Source: Ehretia macrophylla
Lineage: Eukaryota > Streptophyta > Magnoliopsida > Boraginales > Ehretiaceae
Reading direction: 5' to 3'
DNA: 64,000 nucleotides
Assembly: GCA_037974665.1 (NCBI GenBank)
Contig: CM075767.1
Coordinates: 22,221,498-22,285,497, forward strand
In this document: positions 21,544-33,293 of the stretch, piece by piece
How positions within the stretch are numbered: position 1 is the first letter of the stretch
Layout: each line of letters starts with the position of its first letter
Made by a program: the position numbers and the translations under genes
Notes under the pieces: generated by a model
Databases searched by the model: none
What the model was told of the DNA's origin: nothing
What the model saw: the letters and a program-made list of their open reading frames with translations, nothing else

Positions 21544-23100
21544 ATGGTGCAAACTAGAAGCCACAACATATCGGTAGAGGATTCGCCTAACCCGGAAGGG
21601 GACCCCGAAACCACGCAGGTGCCCAGCCAAAACCTAACCCAAGCCGACATTGGAACAAGCCAACGTATACACTTAGCCACTCAAACCAACCCCACAGCAG
21701 AAGGAGACCCCAACTCCAGCCTGTCACTGGAGATAAGGATGATGCTGAGGATGTTCGAAGAACTTAAGGAGCAGGTAGCCCGGCTAGCTGAGGGCCCCCT
21801 GGCTCCGCAGGAGGCTCTGCCACGGCCATCGTGTCCGCAATTCCACATCCCAGAGTCAAGGCGAAAATGGACGCAGGACGAGGAGGGCTTCCTAGAGCCG
21901 ATAACAAGATCCGACGCGGCGAGAGGTAAAAGGGCGGCTCAAGCCGACCCCGAGCAGGCTAAGACCGCAGCTGCCATAGCCAAGGTCATCAATCAGCTCG
22001 GCGTAAGCCTACTCTCCCCTGAGGTACTGGCCACGCCTCTGCCCACCGACAACCGTATGCCCAACCTGGCCGTCTACAACGGAGATAGAGACCCAGCCAG
22101 CCACCTGCTCAATTTTGATCACCACATGACTCTGCATGACATGCCAGATCTCATGCAGGCGAAGACATTCCCGACCACCCTGGTTGGCAATGCCTTGGAT
22201 TGGTTCCAAAAACTTCGTCCTGGTTCAATTGCAAGTTTTCATCAGCTAGCTAAGGCTTTCCTGTCCCGCTTCGCGGGAAGCCGGCACGCCACCCGCCATA
22301 TTTCTACATTACTGTTGGTGAAGCAACATAGAGGGAAAAGTTTGAGGGCTTACACGGCCAGGTTCAATGAAGAGTCCCTCTGAATTCCTAACCTAGAGGA
22401 CTCCATGGCTCTGATGGCTTACCAGAGTGGGCTCAGGTCGGGCCCCCTCACATCTTCCTTGGCAATCGACCCCGTGGATACTGTATATGAGCTGATGGTA
22501 CGAGCAGAAGGGTACATACACTCAGAAGAAATCTATCAGGCGAAAAGGGATGATGACAAGAAGAAGGAGGCTGGGAAGAAAGGAGAGGCCTCCCGAGCCC
22601 AACCTGGGGGCAAAGCCCAGAACGACCGAGGCAAGCAGCCTCAACAGCCAAAGCAGAAACCCCGGTTCACTATGCTCACTCCCCTTAACACCTCGAGGGA
22701 GCAGATCCTGATGGAGATCCAGTACCAGAACCACTTGCCTCCAGCTCCGAGAATGAAAGGCCGACCCGAGAAGCACAATAGGACCAAATATTGCTGCTAC
22801 CACATGGACTACGGCCATACCACCGAAGAGTGTAAAGACTTGAAACAGGAGATTGAGGCACTGATAGCCCGAGGCCACCTCCGGAGGTATGTAGATCTAC
22901 AGCCGACTCGGAATCCAGACCAAAGGGATAGGGAGAGGAGTCTGCCCAGGCGCCAGGCTGGGGTCGGACGCTTGGCCGTGATTGAAACCATTGCGGGAGG
23001 ATTGGCGTCAGGGGGCGAGACCTCAGCAGGCAAGAAGGGTTATGTTCGTGCTAGGAGGGAATATGGACCAATGCGGGGACCGGCCCCGGAGATGCAGGAG
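21544..23100 (+). pseudogene. gag of gypsy element 1 (broken)
   Basis: Begins with ATG at 21544 (MVQTRSHN...). A capsid-like region includes 'LDWFQKLRPGSIASFHQLAKAFLSRF' type residues, typical of the plant Retrotrans_gag domain. It is cut by TGA at 22381-22383, where element 2 has CAA. Downstream in the same frame there is a basic Lys/Gln-rich part and a zinc-knuckle-like C-x2-H-x4-H-x4-C around 22792-22833. It would form the virus-like particle. Frame and start agree with element 2 (35977). Confidence 0.85.
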
Positions 23101-25641
23101 CTCACCTTCTCATCAGAAGACTTGGAGGAGGTGATATTGCCTCATGACGACCCACTGGTGATTAGCGCAGAAATAGCCAACTTCACCGTCAAAAGGTTGA
23201 TGGTGGACACTAGGAGCTCGGCAGAAGTCTTATTCCTCAGCGCTTTTAAGCAAATGGGGTTGGACAAGAGCCGACTCAGGCCATTGAGGGGTACTTTAGC
23301 AGGTTTTACCGGGCAGTCCTACCAAGTCGAATAAGTCATCAACCTCCCACTGAAGCTGGAGGATGGGGATAAGTGGGTGTTGATGCAAGCCAACTTCATT
23401 GTAATGGATTGTAATTCCACTTACAATGAGATCTTAGGTCGTGTGGCACTTAATCACTTCAGGGTCGTCCCCTCAACTTATCACCAGGCCCTGAAACTCC
23501 CGACCCAGGCCGGGGTAGCCACCATTCGCGGAGCCCAGCTCTCAGCTCGGGAATGTTATGAAAACTCGCTCCGGCCCAAATATCAAACCGGCCGGGGACC
23601 AGATCTGCCCGAAGAAAAGAGAGATGCTAAGAGAGGAAGCCCGGCTGAAGACCTTCAGGAGGTAGAGCTCTCCAATGAAACCAAGAGAGCAAAGATAGGA
23701 AGTGAACTATCTGTCAACCTCAAGAAAGGTATAAGCCAATTTCTTTTAAAGAATGAACATGTATTTGCCTGGTCTGCCTCTGATATGACAGGAATTGACC
23801 CGGATGTGATTGAGCATCAATTGAATGTCGACCCAAATCACTATCCGGTAAAGAAAAAGCGTCGGCACTTCCATTATGATAAGTAACAAATCATAGCAGA
23901 AGAGGTAGACAAGTTGGTGGACGCCGGTCACATAAAGGAAATACAGTACCCAACCTGGTTATCCAATGTGGTGCTGGTGACTAAGTCCTCAGGTGGATGG
24001 AGACTGTGTATTAATTTCACCGACCTCAACAAAGCCTGCCCCAAGGACTGCTTCCCCCTACCACGGATTGACCAGATGATGGACGCCACCTCCGGATTCG
24101 AGCTGCTCTCCTTCATGGATGCCTTCAAAGGTTATAATCAAATCAAAATGGCTTCCGGAGATAAAGAGAAGACCGCCTTCACCACCGATAAAAGACTCTA
24201 CTACTATGAGGTCATGCCTTTTGGCCTCAAGAATGCTGGAGCCACATTCACTCGGATGGTGAACAAGGTCTTCAAAAATCAGATTGGCCAGAATATGAAA
24301 ATCTATGTAGATGACATGTTGGTCAAGAGCAGGAGGGTGGAAGATCATGTAGCCGACCTGGCTGAAGCCTTCGCCGTAATGGAGCACTTTGGGATAAAAC
24401 TGAACCCGGAAAAGTGCGCATTCGGCGTCAAGGCAGGCAAGTTCCTGGGCTTCATGGTCACAGCCCGCGGAATAGAAGCCAACTCGGAGAAGGTCTAGGC
24501 GATACTGGACCTGGCGCCACCGACCTGGGTGAAGGACGTCCAGGTGTTAGCAGGCAAGGTCGCGGCGCTGAGTAGATTCATGTCCAGGTCGGCTGACAAG
24601 TGTGCTCCTATGTTCAAAATATTGAGGAATCCTAAGAACTTTGAATGGACTGAGGAATGCCAGAACGCCTTCCAAGAGCTGAAAAGGTATCTAGCTTCGT
24701 CACCCCTGTTATCCCGACCTGAGGTGGGGGAGGAGCTAATACTATATTTAGCATGCTCGGGAACAGCAGTGGCGGCGGGACTAGTCCGAGAAGAAGGAAA
24801 TGAGTAGAAGCCGGTCTATTATGTTAGCAAAACCTTGCAAGGGGCCGAAGCGAAATACTCCTCCTTGGAAAAACTCGCCCTCGCGCTCATCACAGCGGCA
24901 AGAAAGTTGAGGCCATACTTTGATGCTCATCCAGTTAAGGTCATGACTGATGCTCCGCTCAAGTCCATCATGCACAAGCCAGAGGCGTCAGGCAGGCTAC
25001 TCAAATGGGCAGTTGAGTTGAGTCAATTCGACATCACCTACCAACCCAGGACAACCATCAAAGCCCAAGCCATTGCAGACTTTGTTGTAGAATGCACTTG
25101 CCGAGCAGAGCATGACCCAGAGGATGTGTGGAAGGTCCATGTGGATGGGACCTCAGGGAAGTCCTGAAGCGGAACTGGGGTGGTCATCCTCGACCCAACT
25201 CGGCATGAGTACCAGTACTCCCTCAAGTTCACTTTTCCGGCATCCAACAATGAAGCAGAATACGAAGCGGTGATTGCAAGGCTGAAAATTGCAGCTCAGC
25301 TCGGGGCACAGACAGTCGACCTGAGCACCGACTCTCAATTGGTTTCTAGTCAGATATCGGGAGAGTTCGAAGCCAAGGACAGTGCTATGCTAACCTACCT
25401 TAATAGAGTTAAGGATTTGACCTCAGCGCTCAGAAGGTTCACGATACAACAGATTCCTAGGGAAGAGAATATGAAGGCTGATGCCCTGTCCAGGTTGGCC
25501 TTGGGCGAAAGCCGACCTGCCCTGGTCCATATGGAGGAAGTATCCGAACCTAGTATTCAGTTGGGAGTACAGGCAGTAGCCGAGCTCAATCTAAGTCCAG
25601 ATTGGACCAAACCAATCATGGACTACTTGAAGGGGGTATAA
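23101..25641 (+). pseudogene. pol part 1 of element 1: protease, RT, RNase H, archaeal-type RNase H (broken)
   Basis: Same frame as gag. The protease active site reads LMVDTRS (Asp codon at 23206), with Arg where Gly is required. RT has 'WRLCINFTDLNKACP', 'MPFGLKNAGATF' and YVDD at 24304-24315. RNase H has 'YYVSKTLQGAE' (24820). The second, archaeal-type RNase H has 'VHVDGTSG' (25137), 'NNEAEYEAV' and 'STDSQL'. Stops at 23332, 23884, 24496, 24805 and 25165 inactivate it. Element 2 has sense codons at each of these places. The frame ends at TAA 25639, right at the boundary with integrase, which is read in the -1 frame. Confidence 0.88.
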
Positions 25642-26831
25642 CCCAAGAAGATGAAAAAGCAGCTCGGAAACTCATGAAATAGGCCTCAAGGTTTGTCATA
25701 ATCACCGGGCAACTCTATAAGAGAGCCTACACCTGGCCTCTTTTGAAATGTGTTGGACCCGAAGAAGGAAACTATGGACTTCGGGAGATTCATGAAGGGC
25801 TATGTGGGAACCACTTGGGGGGCAAAGCTCTGGCTCGAAAGGCATTAAGGCAAGGCTATTTCTGGCCAACCTTAGAACAAGATGCCAAAGAGTATGTAAA
25901 AAAGTGCGACACCTGCCAGAGGTTCGCCAACGTGCAAAGGAAGCCTGCCGTGGACCTCACAGTGATGGTAAGCCCATGGCCATTCTATCAGTGGGGTCTA
26001 GACATCATCGGCCCATTACCGACCGGTGTCGGCCAAAAGAAGCACGTCTTCGTAGCTGTAGACTACTTCACTAAATGGCCCGAGGCTGAAGGTATTGCTA
26101 GAATAACAGAAAAGGTAGCTTGGGATTTCGTATGAAAAAACATCAGTTGTCGATTTGGGGTGCCAAAGGTCATCGTCACTGACCACGACAAACAATTCGA
26201 CAGTACATACTTTCGAGGCAAATGTGTTGAGATTGGGATCGACCTCAGATTCTCATCTATTGCTCACCCTCAAAGTAATGGCCAAGTTGAAAGGACTAAC
26301 CAAATCATTTTGTAGGGCCTGAAAACCAAGCTGGAGGAAGCAGAAGGCCAATGGGCATCAATTCTTCCCGAGGTGATGTAGGCTCAGCGGACCAACACCA
26401 GTTCGGCCATGGAAGAATCGCCATTCGAACTGACCTTCGGCACTCAAGCGGTGCTACCAGTGGAGATCGGGTCTCCGACCAGTAGAACCCTCCACCATGA
26501 CCCTGAAACAAACGGAGCAAGAATCCGTGAAGAGCTCGACCTCGCTGAAGAGCTCCGAGCTAAAGCTCAAATCAGAATGCTTGCCAGCAAAGCTGCCATG
26601 AAAAGAGCATTTGCCAAACAGGTCAAGCCTAAACCTATCAAGGTTGGCGACCTCGTACTCAGAAAGGCCATCTTTTTGCGGCGCTCCGTTAACAAGCTCT
26701 CTCCCACCTGGGAAGGACCTTACGAAGTCGTGAAAGAAGTCCGACCTGGGACCTTGTACCTTCGCGACAAGAATGGAAAACTGTTGAAAAATGCATGGCA
26801 TTTAGAACATCTGAAGCGGTATTTTGTCTAA
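25630..26831 (+). pseudogene. integrase of element 1, in the -1 frame (broken)
   Basis: The zinc-binding domain is H-x4-H...C-x2-C ('REIHEGLCGNH', 'CDTCQRF', 25788-25923). The core includes 'WGLDIIGPLPTG' and 'VAVDYFTKWPEAE' (25993-26085). The C-terminal part 26409-26831 runs to 'LEHLKRYFV' and TAA. In-frame stops lie at 25681, 26133, 26313 and 26379. Relative to the preceding RNase H frame it is shifted by -1, and the same shift is present in element 2. No chromodomain is seen, in keeping with a non-chromovirus. Confidence 0.85.
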
Positions 26832-26832
26832 A

Positions 26833-26908
26833 ACGGCCCCGAGCCGAAACATTTTGTAAAGGCCCCGAGCCGAAGTATCTTGTAAAGGCCCCGGGCCAAG
26901 ACATTACA
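26833..26908 (+). repeat. 26-bp repeat, three copies
   Basis: Three head-to-tail copies of 'ggccccgagccgaaacattttgtaaa' type sequence directly after the pol stop in element 1. Element 2 lost the equivalent region in its deletion. Confidence 0.7.
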
Positions 26909-27505
26909 AATTCAATAAAATGCAATTTTGTAAAACTAGTGCAATGCCCGACCTGGGAATTGGTACACAAACCGGCGCAATGCCCGACCCGGGCCCAAGT
27001 GCTACAACTACAAAATTACTCCAACTCGGATTAACGCACTAGCCACTCTTAAACACGAACTAAACCACCTCCGACTAAGTTCCAGCTTGGGTATAGTCAA
27101 TAACAACATGATTAATTTTGCCAGTTCGGATTAAGGTCCAACTCGGTGCATTCCGGCTTCAGGTCGATATATTTGTCAACATTGGTTTGACCAATTTTGT
27201 AACGGACTGACGAGTTCGATTTGGTAACGATTATAAAGTTGCCCCGATTATACTGGCTTGGATTAGGATGGTAAATCATTTAATCACATCCAGCTCGGTT
27301 CATTAAACTTAAGTTTGAATGGTCCATTAAAATTGGTCCGACCCCACTTAAGAAAAAAAATTTGCGAAAAGAAAAGTACATGTGTACGAACTCAATTAAA
27401 ACACAAATGAAAATAAAGCAAACATTTCATTAAAATTGAAAGGTGATTACAAAAGCCCAGCTCGGGCGAGATTACAATAACCCAACTCGGGAAAAATTAC
27501 AAAAT
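26909..27505 (+). other. non-coding spacer between pol and the antisense gene, element 1
   Basis: Contains 'ccgacccgggcc' and 'agctcgg' rich motifs like the LTR, and no reading frame. It is collinear with 40970-41544 in element 2. The sense and antisense transcripts would converge here. Confidence 0.6.
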
Positions 27506-30500
27506 CTATTTTTGCGCAGTGGCGGAGGTGGTGGCCTCGGCTTCATCCCCAACCTGGTCCAGGCCCTTCTAGACAAACTCAGTAACCTCCTTGGCCTGGG
27601 ATGTCAGGTCGGACGGAAGCTCGGGGATCTCCCAGAACTCCGGCGGCGGAACCTCCAAGATCTCGATGTAGTCGTTCTTGGTGGCTGGGAAGAAGGTCTT
27701 CGCTCTCTCCCGAGCTGCGACTTGACCTCGGAAGTAGAATTCTATTTCCGCATACTTCGCCATGGCCCCGCCTTCCGTGGCCAACCAATCTACCGCTACG
27801 TCGCTGGACTTGAAGGCCTCCACTGCCTTCTCCCCCTGGACGCCGACCCGCTCCACCAGATCCTTTAACTTAGCCTCTGCCTCCCGTTTCTCTCGCTTAT
27901 AGCGATCAACGTCCTTGGCCGCGGCTTCGCGTCGGTCCTTTTCCAGATCCAGCTCTTTCTTCAGGCGGTCGATCTCCGCCGTATCCGCCTTCTGCCTCTG
28001 AGCGGCCTCCTCTCTCACGGTATCAAGCTCGGCTCGGGCATCCACGTATCATTGCTCGAGCTCGACGCAGTGAATTTGGGCCTTGATTAGGAAGATGGGG
28101 GCCGAGAGGATATGGGACTCGGCCTATTTAACAGAAAATAAAGCAATTAGCCGAGCTAAAAATACAACCTTACCGGAACATGGTTAAGGACTCACCGTGA
28201 CTATGGCCGTCCTAAAATCAAGCGAGAGTTGCTCTGCAGGGAACCGTCGCCAGCTTGGGGTCGCGATCCACCTTGGACGCCTCCATGAAGTTTTTGTCGG
28301 GAGGGCTTACCTCCGTGGCCTTACCCTTCCCAGAGTGTTCGGGCCGAGGTCGCTTTCTGCTCTCGGGTCGGGAAAAAGAGCGCTCCGGGATCGCTACGCC
28401 CGAGCCTGATTTCTTTGGCAAGGAGGACCCCGAAGCCCCTTTTGAGGAGACCTCGGGACCGACCTCTTGTCCTTGGCTGCTGGGGTACTGCCTTTGTCCT
28501 TGAGCAGTACCTCCCAGTCCTGACCGAGCTGACGCGTCGCCACTGACCTCACTCTTCCTCCGCACCTGGGTATATGCAAGCTTCCTCATGTCCGCCATAT
28601 CTGCAAAAAGTAGAGCAAAGAGGTGAAAATGAGTCGAAGACCAACCTAAAAAGGCCAACAAACAGAATGGCGGGGAGGTCGGGCGCCGATCCTGCAAACT
28701 GACCTTCTTCTGAGCAAGACCCCGCGTCCCCTTCTGGGTCGGGAAGCAGGTGGGGATGATCCCTCGAGAGGTCGGGCTCCCTACCAAACAACTTGGAATC
28801 CCAGATTCGCTCCCATTTCAGCACGCTGTCAATGTCTATCAGCGTCTCGGGCGCGGGCTTGAGCACTGCGACTTCCCTGAGTTCCTCCTTCAAGAGCTTA
28901 GGGTCATCGTTGGCGGTCTTCCTCAGGCTCGGGATCCAGTCCAGCCTGCATCCAGAGTTCACGGACGACTCCACCCAATAATAGTCATTATGCCAGCCCT
29001 TGTTAGAGGAGTGCCACTTGGTGAATATGGAGTTGCCGACCCGAGCTGCGAAGTGGAACCACCCTGGCTGCTTCGGGTTGGGTTTACACACGAAGAAATG
29101 CCTGAACCTGCGCAAGGTCGGCTCCACTTTCTTCTCCAGGCAGAACACGTAGAAGGCCACCATCACGGCCCAACCATTCGGCGACATCTGACCCGGGCTG
29201 AGCTCGAAATAGTTCAGGATTCCAATAATGAAGCCAGGGAGGGGGAGTTGGATGACGTCGAACGCCAGGTCATATATGGTGAAGTGGTCGGCTGGGGGAT
29301 AACACGCCGATTCCTGCCGACCTGGAACCTTCAGCCTGTGATGTTGATCAACCGACCAGTTCCTCAGCCTTGCGTTCGCCATCTGCACTATAGAATGGCA
29401 CTCACACTTGCAGCAGGCGAACAACTGCTCGATCCTCTTCCCTCGAATTGAAGAAGCACTGGCTGAAGCCGAGCTCCGAGGTCGAACAGCACTGACTGGG
29501 ACAGCTTCGATCGGCTCGGCGGTAGAGACCCCGGCTAAGAACTCTTGTGGTATCTCGATGCCCTTCAGTTGATTTAGCGGCTCCTCATCATCCCTGTCAT
29601 CGAAGTCTCTGTAACGCCCCGATCCCTCACGAGACCGGGGACTCTAATAACCATGCTATTCTCAACCCAATACCAAACCCGGTCTCAAAATTTTAGAAAA
29701 AACGGACAGAGTGTCCCCTGTACCGTGGACATTCTAGAAACCTGTAAACATTCAATATAGATACAAAATAACCTAGAACACCAATTCTAATCAAAACCTA
29801 GCTTCAAGGCCATCCGTGCCTTAAAACATTCAAACAGTGAGAATCATGCAAGCACGCATTCACAATATATTTTCTTTACAAAACCGCTTATCATGCCACT
29901 CCATGATAGCATTGGAACATTCTTAGAAATTGAGACCAATCGAACATCAGAACGTTCACTCCCAAGCATGCAAGGTAGTTAGAAGTAGAAACATAAGTTA
30001 TTACATGCCATGATTCCAAATCTACTATTACGACCATCTATCTTTCACCTTGCAATTACATAACATGTACATAGCACTTAAGCTACAAAATAGAATCATA
30101 AAGTAAACAAACGAGTTCTCCACACAACAGCAAGAACATAAACCACCTCAAGCTATCAGGCACAGCAACTAAGGTAAAGGATCAGTCTGAACTTCCTCCT
30201 CCTCTACTAACTCAACAAGCTGGGGATCACCCTCAGCGTCTCCTGAAACACATATCGAGGTATGAGCAACCACTGTTGCCCAGTGAGGGATATAGTCCCG
30301 GGGCGTGCAATGCAACAGATAATACAATTATACAACAATAACACTTAGTCAATTAAAGAAACAATGATAACTTAAATAACCACACATTTAAAGGATACAT
30401 TTCACAAAACCCCTATACACCAATCTTCACTGGTCTTCATTCACGATCCACGAACCATGAGCACGATCACGATAAGCCGGCATAACCCCAAACACTCCAG

Positions 30501-32384
30501 TGGGTGTACTCCGGATGTACCCCGATAATCCTACGACCCAACATCCCCTGGCAATCTCCGGACCAGGCGAATGAGGGACTAGGGCACGGAGTTTGAATAT
30601 CCACCGGCAAGCCCTCTACCGCCCAGCCGATATTCAACACATCCGCCCCTGACACTATGGTTGCGCAACCACTATGCAATGCACTTAACAATGACAAGTT
30701 AATAGCAATAATATAAGCATTAACACATAAGAGGATCAACAAAGTAGGCTGACCTCGATGCAATTAGAATAGAAGCAATTATATAAGTTAATAAGCAGTT
30801 TACAAAGTGGCATATACAAAATAAGCGTAGAATCATACCAAAAGCTTCAAATCAACTTGAAACCACATATAAACACTCAAGAAGTCATGCCATGGGTTTA
30901 GAAGCACGAGTCAACCAAAATTACCCTTAAACCCCTTTGTTTTCCAGACTATTTCTCTTCCAAACCAAGGTTAATGATTTCATTTTCAAGGGAAACTCTC
31001 CCAAGCTTCTAACTAACCCTCAAGGTACCCTCTCAACTCTCTAACTCATTCAAATGCCCGTGATTACCCCGAAAGGCCTAAATTCCTTCTTATGCCTTTA
31101 AATTACACATACCTTATTCGGGCTTCAAACAAGGGTTAGCAAAGCTTCTATAGCACCTAGGTAGCCTAAGATTACCAATTATAAAGCTCAAATTCACCCG
31201 GATTAGCATTAACCCCGAAACCCCTTTTAAAAAGTCGGCTATTTCACGTTTTATGCAAGTTTAGAGCAATTAGAGGGCACGGGGCTATTGGACTACCATC
31301 ATTAGCACCTAAGGCATCTATTAGAAGCAATGAATCAATCCAATACACACAATTACACAAAACCCTAAAATTTCATCACTATTCACCTCAAAAATCAAAG
31401 TAACGATTCCAACCGTTTAAAATGCAAACTAATGTCTTAAATGTGTTCTCTAGCACTTATATACAATGTATAATAGCATAGATAAACTTTGCAATAACAT
31501 TTGATAGCATTTCTAACAAATCAAGAAAAGTGTAACATTTTCAATATGCAAAAAGAGTCATGAAATCCCTCACCTAAAGCGCGTAGGAGCACCTAGAAGG
31601 CTTGCACACACCCTAAACCACTTGTTCTAGGCTTGGAGAGGCTTGGATTGAAGGATTGAAGAGCAAAAATCACTTCCCTTGGCTGCTAGAGCTGTTCGGC
31701 GCTACAGTACTATTCAGCATTTTTTTTTTGTTGATTTTTGCTTGTTATGACTTAAGGTGAGTTGTGTGTGTGTTATATAAGCTTAGGTGACTTATTTTAG
31801 TTTAAGTGTATGGTCAAATGTGAGTCAAACTAGTGAGAAACAAGTCCTAAGCATAAATTTAATGTTAGCTAATTAAACTCCAAGTTAGTTACGTAACACT
31901 ATTCATTCAACTACTAAAAACATTTTCTAAACGAGCTCTCCTATCGCCTCTAGCTCAATTGCACATTTTTTCCATTACTCTAACATTTAATATGATTTAA
32001 TAAAAATGCTAATTCACTAATAGAATGCAGTTTAAAAACGGGATGAATAGTAATTTAAGAAGACGGTTAATAAAGCACAAAAGGAAATGCGCAAACAAGG
32101 GATGCAACAGTAATTGAATGCATAGCTAAATCTCGGGCGTCACAGTCTCCCAGGTCGGCCAAAAGATCCGCCTCTGCTTTCTCTTGCACCAATCTGACCC
32201 CAATAACCTAGCAGTCATCGTCGCTCTCCCCGCGACCAGATTTCCGAGCTGGCCCTGAAGACGAACTGGCGCTCCCTCCACCACGGACTCTGTTTGAGGT
32301 GGATGCCGAGCTCGGCGGACTCTCATCTCTACCATAGGACCTTACTTCCATAGCCTGAGAATCTTCCGATTCTGACCTCCCCAT
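27506..32384 (-). pseudogene. three-exon antisense gene of Tat element 1 (broken, split by a solo LTR)
   Basis: The start ATG is at 32384. Exon 1 runs 32384-32150, is interrupted by the solo LTR (29610-32144), then continues 29609-28704 (donor AAG|GTCAGT). Exon 2 is 28600-28196 (acceptor TTTTTGCAG, donor ACG|GTGAGT). Exon 3 is 28123-27506 (acceptor TTAAATAG). The N-terminus is acidic and Ser-rich. The central domain has 'FFVCKPNPKQPGWFHF' and 'LSPGQMSPNGW', resembling the Pfam 'putative gypsy type transposon' family. A basic Ser/Lys part follows, and the C-terminus is an Ala/Glu/Arg-rich coiled coil (28045-27750) then 'EILEVPPPEFWEIPELP'. Stops: TAG in the N-terminal part where element 2 has Gln, and TAG at 27571-27569. 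Function unknown; additional antisense frames are recorded in Tat elements. Confidence 0.75.
29610..32144. mobile_element. solo LTR of an unrelated LTR retrotransposon nested in element 1 (TSD GTCTC)
   Basis: A 2535-bp insert with TGTAACGCCCCGA at the left and TCGGGCGTCACA at the right, flanked by GTCTC at 29605-29609 and 32145-32149. Element 2 lacks it, so the empty site is directly visible (43640 region). No primer-binding site, coding domain or second LTR is present. Length and ends resemble LTRs of the Del/Tekay chromovirus group, but that assignment is inference. Open frames inside (for example 30467-30763, minus) are not coding. Confidence 0.85.
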
Positions 32385-32602
32385 CATGTCTACAGCAAAT
32401 ATAAATGTACAGGAATGACTAAAGGGAGTCGGGACGTACCTACTGCTCTTGACTGCGGAGTACGACCGACTAAGCAGGGTCCGAACTGAAAAATCCCAAG
32501 AAGATTCTTTCCGAGCTAGTTGCGTTCGACCACTCTGGTGTCCGACCTAAATTCCTTGAGAAATTGAAAGCGAAGTGTGAAATGAATCTCGGAGGATATG
32601 GC

Positions 32603-32614
32603 CCTATTTATAGG
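32603..32614 (-). promoter_or_regulatory. TATA box of the antisense gene, element 1
   Basis: CCTATAAATAGG on the minus strand, about 220 bases upstream of the antisense ATG. It is conserved at 44103-44114 in element 2. It lies in internal sequence, not in the LTR, so the antisense gene appears to have its own promoter. Confidence 0.6.
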
Positions 32615-32799
32615 CACCCCTGAAAGTCGCCTCGGGTAGCTCAAACGTCGCGTCTCGTCTCGTCAGAACCACCAGGTGACGTGGCAGCTATCCGTTGGGC
32701 ATGCATCGCTGACGTGGCCATCCCTACTCTATCGGGGTCGGACACCTACAGCTCGGGGGTAACTTCTAATTCTAGATCTCACCCTCTCGATCTCGACTC

Positions 32800-32829
32800 G
32801 GGGGAGGGGGGGAGGGGGGAGGGGGGAAT
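32800..32829 (+). other. expanded polypurine tract of element 1
   Basis: Almost pure G/A (G5AG7AG6AG6AA) immediately before the 3' LTR at 32830. This is the plus-strand primer site. It is longer and more G-rich than in element 2 (44294-44310). Confidence 0.8.
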
Positions 32830-33293
32830 TGACGAGGGGTTACCGAGCTGAGGTGAGACGTCCATTCCGAGCTGAGATGGGCTAATCAGCGCAAATACCA
32901 GCGCGTTCAGCTAAATGTCCAACCCAGATGACTGGCCCGACCCCGGAAACCTTGACCTCAGTTCCAGCTGTCCCGATAGGACATAAAGCACTGATGGGAC
33001 ATAAAGTTGCATCGCATTAAATACTGTCAGACCTGAACTTAGTATAAATAGAGCTCCACCCTCTTCATTTAAGGGATCTCGCTATTAAATGCTCTCAGCT
33101 ACTTTATCAACTCGGACATTCTAATCATTCGTACGCTCAAGGGGAAAATTCGGGTCATCACCCCGCCTTTTCCTTCATTTCCTTGTGCACGTCTGATACT
33201 CGACCAGGAAAGTACCGCTCGCAGACCGACCTAAAAAGTCCAACTCGGTGAAAGCAGCTCCCAAATTCAACTGTGAGATTTCCAACCTCGACA
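32830..33293 (+). repeat. 3' LTR of gypsy element 1
   Basis: TGACGAGG...CCTCGACA, TATA box at 33043-33050. It ends exactly where the copia reading frame resumes after the GGCTG duplication. Confidence 0.92.

Larger units (their letters stand above)
21010..33293 (+). mobile_element. Ty3/gypsy Tat-lineage retrotransposon, element 1 (TSD GGCTG), with a nested solo LTR
   Basis: LTRs at 21010-21474 and 32830-33293 are both TG...CA, flanked by GGCTG at 21005-21009 and 33294-33298. A primer-binding site, gag, protease, RT, RNase H, archaeal-type RNase H and integrase lie on the plus strand. A spliced antisense gene lies between pol and the 3' LTR. The second RNase H places it in the Tat lineage (established for that group). 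Length without the 2.54-kb nested solo LTR is about 9.74 kb. All frames contain stops. The two LTRs differ at a dozen or more positions in the first 200 bp, so it is not recent. Confidence 0.93.

Noticed and set aside
28750-29451. 233-codon plus-strand frame in element 1 (and 42794-43306 in element 2)
   Set aside because: Complement of the antisense gene's conserved exon. The minus-strand reading has splice sites, a start codon and recognisable domain features; this one has none.
30467-30763. 98-codon minus-strand frame
   Set aside because: Lies within the solo LTR, has no family resemblance and no codon bias.
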